Shown one piece after another: positions 13,329 through 18,872 of a stretch of DNA of 18,872 nucleotides (position 1 is its first letter; the number at the start of each line of letters is the position of its first letter). The DNA comes from JBFHRE01 sp041591895 (lineage in GTDB: Bacteria; Actinomycetota; Acidimicrobiia; Spongiisociales; ZC4RG35), in assembly GCA_041591895.1 (NCBI GenBank), contig JBFHRE010000042.1, forward strand, positions 1-18,872, written 5' to 3'. Made by a program: the position numbers and the translations under genes. A model generated the notes under the pieces. The model was not told where the DNA came from. It worked only from the letters and a program-made list of their open reading frames with translations, and made no database searches.

Positions 13329-15251
13329 ATGACCATCGAACTCGATCCCAAAGTCCCGGCCGGCCCCCTGGAGGACAAGTGGGAGAACCACAAGTTCTCC
13401 ATCAAGCTGGTCAATCCGAACAACAAGCGGAAGTTCAAGGTCCTGATCGTCGGCACCGGACTGGCCGGCGCATCTGCGGCCGCCACACTTGCCGAACTCG
13501 GCTACGACGTCGAGGTGTTCACCTATCACGACAGTCCTCGGCGGGCCCATTCGATCGCCGCCCAGGGTGGCATCAATGCCGCCAAGAACTACCGCAACGA
13601 CGGGGATTCGGTGTTCCGGCTCTTCTACGACACCATCAAGGGAGGGGACTTCCGGAGTCGTGAGGCGAACGTGTATCGCCTGGCAGATGTGTCGGTGGAC
13701 ATCATCGACCAGGCCACCGCCCAGGGCGTCCCCTTTGCGCGGGAGTACGGGGGACTCCTCGACAACCGCTCGTTCGGCGGGGCCCAGGTGTCACGGACGT
13801 TCTACGCCCGGGGCCAGACCGGCCAGCAACTGTTGATAGGTGCCTACTCCGCACTGATGCGCCAGGTCGGACTCGGGACCGTGAAGCTGCATTCGAAGGT
13901 CGAGATGCTGGACGTGGTGGTGAAAGACGGTCGGGCGGTGGGGATCGTCACCCGCCATCTCGGCACCGGCGAAGTGAAGAGCTGGTCCGGTCATGCCGTG
14001 GTGCTCGCAACCGGCGGCTACTCCAATGCCTATTACCTCTCGACGAACGCGATGTACTGCAACGTCACCGCCGCCTGGCGGGCCCATCGCCGGGGTGCGG
14101 CGTTCGCCAACCCGTGCTTCACCCAGATCCACCCCACATGCATTCCCCAGTCCGACGAGTTCCAGTCGAAGCTCACCCTGATGTCGGAGTCGCTCAGGAA
14201 CGACGGTCGCATCTGGGTCCCGAAGAGCCCTGACGACAACCGGGCGCCGGGTCAGATTCCGGAGTCCGAGCGGGACTACTACCTCGAGCGGATCTATCCC
14301 TCGTTCGGAAATCTCGCTCCCCGGGACGTTTCGAGCCGGGCAGCGAAGCGGGCGGTCGACGCAGGCAACGGAGTCGGGCCGCTCAAGAACGGCGTCTATC
14401 TCGACTTCAAGGACGCGATCGCCCGCCTCGGGAACGAAGTCATCTCGGAGCGGTACGGGAATCTCTTCGACATGTACCAGCGGATCACCGACGAAAACCC
14501 GTACGAGATGCCGATGAGGATCTACCCCGCCCCGCACTACACCATGGGCGGTTTGTGGGTCGACTACAACCTGATGACGACGGTGCCCGGGCTGTATTCG
14601 ATCGGCGAGGCAAACTTCTCCGATCACGGCGCCAACCGCCTCGGGGCGTCTGCGCTCATGCAGGGTCTCGCCGACGGCTATTTCGTGCTCCCCTACACCA
14701 TCGGCGACTACCTGGCGGCATGGTTGAACACGCCGGTCGTTTCCACGTCGGATCCTGCTTTCGCGGCCGTCGAGTCCGAGGTCAACGACCGGGTATCCGG
14801 GTATCTCGCCAGCCGGGGGACACGAACCGTCGACGACTTCCATCGTCAGCTGGGTCGAATCGTTTGGGACTACTGCGGGATGAGCCGTGACGCCGCCGGC
14901 CTCGAGAAGGCGATGGCGGAGATCCCGGCCCTCCACGAGGAGTTCAAGTCGGATGTGAAGGTGCTCGGTTCGGGAGAGTCGGTCAACCAGACGCTGGAGA
15001 AGGTTGGCCGCGTCGACGACTTCTTCGAACTGGCGATGCTCATGTGCCGCGACGCCAGAGATCGAGAAGAGTCGTGCGGAGGGCATTTCCGGGAGGAGTA
15101 TCAGGACGCCGAAGGCGAAGCGAAGCGCAACGACGAGGACTTCGCCTACGTGGCCGCCTGGGAATGGACCGGCGATCCCTCGCATCCCGAGTTGCACAAG
15201 GAAGAGCTGGAGTTCGAGAACGTGAAACTGGCCACCAGGAGCTACAAATGA
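13329..15251 (+). CDS. sdhA: Succinate dehydrogenase flavoprotein subunit (SdhA)
   Basis: Catalytic subunit that oxidises succinate to fumarate in the TCA cycle, 640 aa, peripheral on the inner face of the membrane. N-terminal FAD dinucleotide fold VGTGLAGASAA (41-51), then HSIAAQGGINAA, in which His74 fits the covalent FAD attachment site. Further family segments: ARGQTGQQLLIGAY, ATGGYSNAYYLS, HPTCIPQ, the active-site region YPAPHYTMGG, and GEANFSDHGANRLGASALMQG, where the FAD is again bound. The end is long and Glu-rich with VAAWEW, as in B-type SdhA. GAGGAG lies 5 bases before the ATG. Confidence 0.96.
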   Translation: MTIELDPKVPAGPLEDKWENHKFSIKLVNPNNKRKFKVLIVGTGLAGASAAATLAELGYDVEVFTYHDSPRRAHSIAAQGGINAAKNYRNDGDSVFRLFYDTIKGGDFRSREANVYRLADVSVDIIDQATAQGVPFAREYGGLLDNRSFGGAQVSRTFYARGQTGQQLLIGAYSALMRQVGLGTVKLHSKVEMLDVVVKDGRAVGIVTRHLGTGEVKSWSGHAVVLATGGYSNAYYLSTNAMYCNVTAAWRAHRRGAAFANPCFTQIHPTCIPQSDEFQSKLTLMSESLRNDGRIWVPKSPDDNRAPGQIPESERDYYLERIYPSFGNLAPRDVSSRAAKRAVDAGNGVGPLKNGVYLDFKDAIARLGNEVISERYGNLFDMYQRITDENPYEMPMRIYPAPHYTMGGLWVDYNLMTTVPGLYSIGEANFSDHGANRLGASALMQGLADGYFVLPYTIGDYLAAWLNTPVVSTSDPAFAAVESEVNDRVSGYLASRGTRTVDDFHRQLGRIVWDYCGMSRDAAGLEKAMAEIPALHEEFKSDVKVLGSGESVNQTLEKVGRVDDFFELAMLMCRDARDREESCGGHFREEYQDAEGEAKRNDEDFAYVAAWEWTGDPSHPELHKEELEFENVKLATRSYK

Positions 15252-15259
15252 ATCAGTCG

Positions 15260-15330
15260 CCGGTCGCCAGCTACCAGCCACCAGCTTCGCTCATTGCCGA
15301 CACCGCCGGCAGCCGGCAGCTGGAAGCCGG
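15260..15330. repeat. Inverted pair of 7-bp tandem arrays in the sdhA-sdhB gap
   Basis: Four heptamers of the CCRGCYN type (15260-15287, first unit diverged) are followed after 15 bases by four of the reverse type NRGCYGG (15303-15330, first diverged). They fill nearly all of the 88-bp gap between sdhA and sdhB and can form an imperfect hairpin in the mRNA. Confidence 0.75.
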
Positions 15331-15339
15331 GAGCAAAAG

Positions 15340-16104
15340 ATGAACATCACCCTCAACGTCTGGCGACAGGCCGGGCCGACCGCTCGGGGCGAGTTCAAGG
15401 CATACCTCGTCGAGGACGTGAAAGCCGACATGTCGTTCCTGGAGATGCTCGACGTCCTCAACGAGCGACTGACGCTTCAGGGGGAGGAGCCGATCGTGTT
15501 CGACTCCGACTGCCGGGAAGGTATCTGCGGAACTTGCGGCCTGATGATCAACGGGAAGGCCCATGGACCGCAGGCCGGAACGGCCACCTGCCAGTTGCAC
15601 ATGCGTTCGTTCGAGGACGGGGACATGATCACCGTCGAGCCGTGGCGGGCAACCGCGTTCCCGGTCATGAAGGACCTGATGGTCGACCGGTCACCTTTCG
15701 ATTCCATCATCGCCGCCGGTGGCTTCATCTCGGTGCCCACCGGCTCGGCCCCGGACGCCAACTTGATCCCGGTGCCGAAAGATGTCGCCGAAACCGCGTT
15801 CGACGCTGCCGCGTGCATCGGTTGCGGAGCGTGTGTCGCGGCCTGCCCGAACTCTGCCGCAAACCTGTTCACCGCCGCCAAGGTCGCGCACCTCAACCTC
15901 CTCCCTCAGGGGCAGCCCGAGCGATTCGCCAGGGTGGAGGCGATGGTCGACACGATGGAAGAGTTCTTCGGGTCGTGCACCAACCACGGGGAATGCGAGA
16001 AGGCCTGCCCGCAGTCGATCTCGATCGACTTCATCGCGCTGATGAACCGGGACTACATCAAGGCCAAGTTCAAGAATCGCAGGTTGCTGAGTCAGCAGGC
16101 GTAG
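15340..16104 (+). CDS. sdhB: Succinate dehydrogenase iron-sulfur subunit (SdhB)
   Basis: Electron-transfer subunit carrying three clusters between FAD and heme, 254 aa. [2Fe-2S] ligands: Cys58, Cys63, Cys66 (DCREGICGTCG) and Cys84. The C-terminal ferredoxin domain has CIGCGACVAACP (Cys159, 162, 165, 169) and CTNHGECEKACP (Cys213, 219, 223), which supply the [4Fe-4S] and [3Fe-4S] clusters. Start is ATG 15340; GGGAG (15329-15333) overlaps the last repeat unit, 6 bases upstream. The gene ends 5 bp from the convergent hydrolase. Confidence 0.96.
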   Translation: MNITLNVWRQAGPTARGEFKAYLVEDVKADMSFLEMLDVLNERLTLQGEEPIVFDSDCREGICGTCGLMINGKAHGPQAGTATCQLHMRSFEDGDMITVEPWRATAFPVMKDLMVDRSPFDSIIAAGGFISVPTGSAPDANLIPVPKDVAETAFDAAACIGCGACVAACPNSAANLFTAAKVAHLNLLPQGQPERFARVEAMVDTMEEFFGSCTNHGECEKACPQSISIDFIALMNRDYIKAKFKNRRLLSQQA

Positions 16105-16109
16105 GCCGG

Positions 16110-16853
16110 TCAACGATCCAGTTCACCCAGCCAGCCGAGGAGCGCGTCGAGCGCCGGGCGACCGGCCGGATCGAGCATCAGGTCATGGCCTGCGCCTTCG
16201 ATGATGATCGGTTCGGTTCCGTAGGCTGCTGCCAGGTTCCGCTCCTCCGACAAGGAGAAGATGGCGTCGTTCTCGGCGGCCACCACCTTCATCGGCGTCG
16301 TCACCCGCTTGGGCCGGGGCCGGAAGGTGAACATCTGCAGGTAGGCGAGATAGCTCTCGTTCTGCAGATGCTCGAGAGCCGACAACACGTCTTCGCGTCG
16401 GGCCGAATCGCCGAAGAACGCCGCCCGAGTCAACTGCTCCGATCCGATGATCGGATACATCGAAAGACCGGCATTGGCCTTCAGGAACGCGGCCGGAGCC
16501 CGGCGTGCGGTTCGCATCGTTGCTCCGATGACGCCGGAAACGGGCACCGACGCGAGCAGAACACCTAGTGCCGCAGCCTGCTTCTCTAGCGCTCGCTGCA
16601 CGACCAGCCCACCCATCGAATGCCCGACTACCACCGTCCGCGGGCCGAGACGTTCGATCTCCGACCGCACGACGGCCACGTACCCTCCGAGTCGGTTCCA
16701 GAGCCGTGTCGTCGAGCCCGATCGATCGTGTCCCGGAAGGGTGACTGCAATCGGCCGGTGGCCCGCGCTCTCGACCGCCGAGAACCAGTCGTCCCAACAC
16801 CAGGCGCCGTGCCATGCACCATGAACGAACAGAACGGGGATTGGAGCCGCCAT
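16110..16853 (-). CDS. Alpha/beta-hydrolase fold protein
   Basis: 247-aa serine hydrolase with a complete catalytic triad: nucleophile Ser79 in GHSMGG (77-82), Asp196 in AAENDAIFS and His223 in GAGHDLMLD. The oxyanion region HGAWHGAWCWDDW (11-23) is typical of the esterase/lipase-like group with small N-terminal HGxW motifs. A cap of helices lies between about 100 and 185. The substrate is unknown; esterase or lipase of small molecules is a fair guess. No signal peptide, so probably cytoplasmic. No clear Shine-Dalgarno before the ATG. It stands alone, convergent with sdhB. Confidence 0.85.
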   Translation of the reverse strand: MAAPIPVLFVHGAWHGAWCWDDWFSAVESAGHRPIAVTLPGHDRSGSTTRLWNRLGGYVAVVRSEIERLGPRTVVVGHSMGGLVVQRALEKQAAALGVLLASVPVSGVIGATMRTARRAPAAFLKANAGLSMYPIIGSEQLTRAAFFGDSARREDVLSALEHLQNESYLAYLQMFTFRPRPKRVTTPMKVVAAENDAIFSLSEERNLAAAYGTEPIIIEGAGHDLMLDPAGRPALDALLGWLGELDR

Positions 16854-16968
16854 CGATCAATTGTGGCGCACGCATTGGTTCGGTGACGACGAAACGCTGT
16901 GGCGGTGAGACCGCGAAGAGAGTGACTAGAGCAAAAGCAGGCTGCGAACATGGCACGTGCGTAGGCTG

Positions 16969-16996
16969 TTGAGGAATCCGTTGCTGCTGGTACCCT
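16969..16996 (+). promoter_or_regulatory. Possible promoter for the tad cluster
   Basis: TTGAGG (16969-16974), 16-base spacer, TACCCT (16991-16996). It would give a leader of about 60-65 bases before the tadE GTG. The remainder of the 212-bp gap 16854-17065 shows no gene; one weak 6-bp stem (17021-17026 with 17042-17047) lies in the leader. Confidence 0.4.
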
Positions 16997-17065
16997 GCCG
17001 CCTTGGGGATCACGCAGGGAATGCGGATCAGTAGGAAGCCGCCGCATCAGAGGGGTCGAGACATC

Positions 17066-17515
17066 GTGAAGTCTATTTTCCGTAGACGAGACGAGAACGG
17101 AGCTGCGCTCGTCGAATTCGCCATCGCCGCTCCGCTTTTGATCCTGCTCCTCCTGGGAATCGTCGAGTTCGGTTGGATGTTCGGCCAATTCAACGCCGTG
17201 CGGCATGGAACGCGTGAGGGAGCCCGGTTCGCTGCCGTCGACGCCGGGGGGAATACCCAGATCTGCAACGTGGTCCAGGCGGCCGTCGAAGGTCAGGGCG
17301 CAGGCATCACGCTTCTCGAGGTCTCTCTCAACACCGGCGGCGGTGACATCGGCGACGACGCCACCATCCAGGTCCGGGCAACGGTTGCCGGGCTCAGCAA
17401 CGCTCCGTTGATCACCTCATTCCTTCCCAGCACCCTCACTTCGCAGGCGGTGTTCCGACTGGAACAAGACGCGTCCTGGTCGAATCAGAATTTCACCGCC
17501 GTCGGCGCATGTTGA
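17066..17515 (+). CDS. tadE: TadE-like pilus assembly protein
   Basis: 149-aa pseudopilin-like protein of a Tad/Flp (tight adherence) pilus or secretion system. The start of the domain DENGAALVEFAIAAPLLILLLLGIVEFGWMFG contains the TadE signature (ENGAALVEFAI, including Glu17) and one membrane helix (about 15-38); the C-terminal part is extracytoplasmic. I chose GTG 17066 because TadE proteins begin a few residues before the (R/E)xG-A-x-VEF motif; longer starts at TTG 17003 or ATG 17021 are possible. The next gene overlaps by 7 bases. Confidence 0.85.
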   Translation: MKSIFRRRDENGAALVEFAIAAPLLILLLLGIVEFGWMFGQFNAVRHGTREGARFAAVDAGGNTQICNVVQAAVEGQGAGITLLEVSLNTGGGDIGDDATIQVRATVAGLSNAPLITSFLPSTLTSQAVFRLEQDASWSNQNFTAVGAC

Positions 17516-18872
17516 GAGATTCGCTACGTTCGGAGAGAGGCGTCAGCGGCTTTCTGGTCGCCGGCTCTCTCCTCCTCTTGATGGGGATGGCGGCGATCGC
17601 CATCGACGTGAGTGCTGCGTTCAACGAGCGCAGGCAGGATCAGACCGCCTCCGATCATGGGGCGCTCGCAGCCGGTGTGGCCATCATTTCCGGCGGTGGC
17701 GACGTTCAAGCGGTCGCGGCCGCCAAGCAGGTAGCCTCGGCAAACCTGATCGCCCCGATCGCAGGGGCCGACTGGCTGTCATGTACGGATGCGGGTGCGC
17801 TTGGCTCTTACACTGCCGCCCAAGCCGCGACACTCGGTCTCAACCAGAATCAGCCTTGCATCAGCTTCGGGAGTTCGGGCAGCGGGCTCGCCTTCGACCG
17901 GATACGGGTCAAGATCCCCACACGGCAGACGCCCACGACCTTCGGGCGCGTACTCGGTACTTTCAATCTCCAGACCTCGGCCTTTGCGGAGGTCACACTC
18001 GAGCCGGTCGGCCAGTCGGGTGCATTCCCGGCTGCGGTCTACAACGGCGCCGGAGCGGGCAACACCTTCTGCATCAAGACCTCGACCGGTGGCCCGCAGT
18101 CGGCGATCCAGTCGTGCGGCACCGTGACAACTGGCGACTTCGGGAACTTTCAGCCTTACTTCTACACCGAACTCGCCCCCGGCAACCCCACCACCATCTG
18201 CACATCGGGAAACCAAACCGCTCCCCTCTCGTACACGATCTCCAACGGCCTAGACCACATCCTCGGAGTGGCCCCTGGCGCGGGCGCCGGCCTACGACGC
18301 AACGGCTCGATGTGTCCGCAGGCGCCCGGACCCATCAGCCCCGACCGGGTGGATTCCGGCTCCGGGTATTCGAACACCGACATCACCAACGGACTGATCA
18401 GCGGCGGGACCTATGACGTCGGGTTCACGGGACGGTACAACGAGAGCCGCTATCCATGGGCCGGTTCGTATGGGGTAACCACTGTCTTCGGAACCCGGAT
18501 CGACAACCGGGCGCTGTGGACGTTCCTCGATCCCGGCCAGGCTGCTGCCGCAGATGCCGCCATCCCTGGACCGGGCAGCGACTGCGCCGACGCCGCCGCT
18601 TTGCCCAACAACCCGACTCCGGTGGCGAACCCCTACGACCCTTCGACAGACGCGGTTGTTGCCGCTTACACAACACTGCAGCGGTGCTTGCGAGACTACG
18701 CCCAGTTCAATGTCTCGCTGGCTAACGGGATCTTCGTCCAGGCGCTCTACGACTCGGATCGATTGACGATCGTTCCCGAGTACTGGCAGAACGCCCCGAT
18801 CGGCAACAACGCCTGTTGCTACGACATCAAGGACTTCCGACCGGCATATCTGAACTCGATCTGGACGTCCAA
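17509..18872 (+). CDS. TadG-like pilus assembly protein (3' end missing)
   Basis: At least 454 aa and open to the window edge. The N-terminus fits the Tad/TadG-like family: ERGVSGFLVAGSLLLLMGMAAIAIDVS (9-35) with one membrane helix and the AIDVS turn, then RRQDQTASDHGALAAGVAI (41-59), matching the family's 'QnaaDaaALAaa' stretch. The rest is Gly/Ala/Thr/Asn-rich, extracytoplasmic, with about ten cysteines spread through it (including an adjacent Cys pair near the end), unlike short TadG proteins. ATG 17509 overlaps the tadE stop, with TTG 17512 as a second option in the same frame. It is presumably co-transcribed with tadE and may be a surface or minor pilus component. Confidence 0.75.
   Translation, partial: MLRDSLRSERGVSGFLVAGSLLLLMGMAAIAIDVSAAFNERRQDQTASDHGALAAGVAIISGGGDVQAVAAAKQVASANLIAPIAGADWLSCTDAGALGSYTAAQAATLGLNQNQPCISFGSSGSGLAFDRIRVKIPTRQTPTTFGRVLGTFNLQTSAFAEVTLEPVGQSGAFPAAVYNGAGAGNTFCIKTSTGGPQSAIQSCGTVTTGDFGNFQPYFYTELAPGNPTTICTSGNQTAPLSYTISNGLDHILGVAPGAGAGLRRNGSMCPQAPGPISPDRVDSGSGYSNTDITNGLISGGTYDVGFTGRYNESRYPWAGSYGVTTVFGTRIDNRALWTFLDPGQAAAADAAIPGPGSDCADAAALPNNPTPVANPYDPSTDAVVAAYTTLQRCLRDYAQFNVSLANGIFVQALYDSDRLTIVPEYWQNAPIGNNACCYDIKDFRPAYLNSIWTS

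Noticed and set aside
13791..15281. Long minus-strand open frame opposite sdhA, and a similar one at 12365-13486 opposite sdhC
   Set aside because: Both are antisense to well-supported sdh genes and have shadow-type composition; the second also begins in repeats.
16997..17065. Riboswitch (for example c-di-GMP) in the tadE leader
   Set aside because: Fragments such as CACGCAGGG are present but the conserved second half and pairing of the class I c-di-GMP aptamer cannot be drawn.

Overview
The window is high-GC bacterial DNA, and its gene content points to an actinobacterium, probably an uncultured lineage of the Acidimicrobiia type (inference). Supporting signs are a WhiB regulator, a Zincin_2/DUF2342 protein, an AhpE-type peroxiredoxin closest in motif to the mycobacterial enzyme, a B-type succinate dehydrogenase, GTG/TTG starts, and at least one gene that looks leaderless. 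No tRNA, rRNA, insertion sequence, integrase or CRISPR array was seen; the content is chromosomal housekeeping and accessory metabolism.

Region 1 (1-6259, minus strand) is one transport/activation operon read right to left: acyl-CoA ligase, LivH permease, LivM permease, lipoprotein substrate-binding protein, LivF ATPase (cut by the window edge). The ligase stop and LivH start share ATGA, so uptake and CoA activation are probably coupled. The solute may therefore be a carboxylic acid rather than a branched-chain amino acid. LivG is not in the window. Upstream on the same strand lies moaE (6359-6787), and divergent from it a Zincin_2-family protein (6882-7955) whose zinc motif lacks its first histidine.

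Region 2 (7935-12101) holds a soluble two-GAF histidine kinase without a response regulator (minus), preceded by a short open frame that overlaps its start; an AhpE-like peroxiredoxin with an added second cysteine (plus); TatA with a pentapeptide-repeat tail (minus); a membrane-anchored protein with a degenerate Mrr-like C-terminal domain (minus); and WhiB (minus), which has a recognisable promoter and a long palindrome-bearing leader.

Region 3 (12563-16104, plus strand) is sdhCAB, a complete B-type succinate:quinone oxidoreductase operon. It is followed by a convergent alpha/beta hydrolase (16110-16853, minus) and then the start of a Tad/Flp pilus-type cluster (TadE, and a TadG-like protein that runs off the window).

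The most unusual feature is not a gene. A dispersed family of 7-bp tandem units (consensus CCRGCYN, in direct and reverse orientation) occupies the livH-livM gap, the sdhA-sdhB gap and the region before sdhC. A second, unrelated 7-bp array (ACGNNNG) lies between the divergent moaE and Zincin_2 genes. In the sdhA-sdhB gap the array runs into the Shine-Dalgarno of sdhB.
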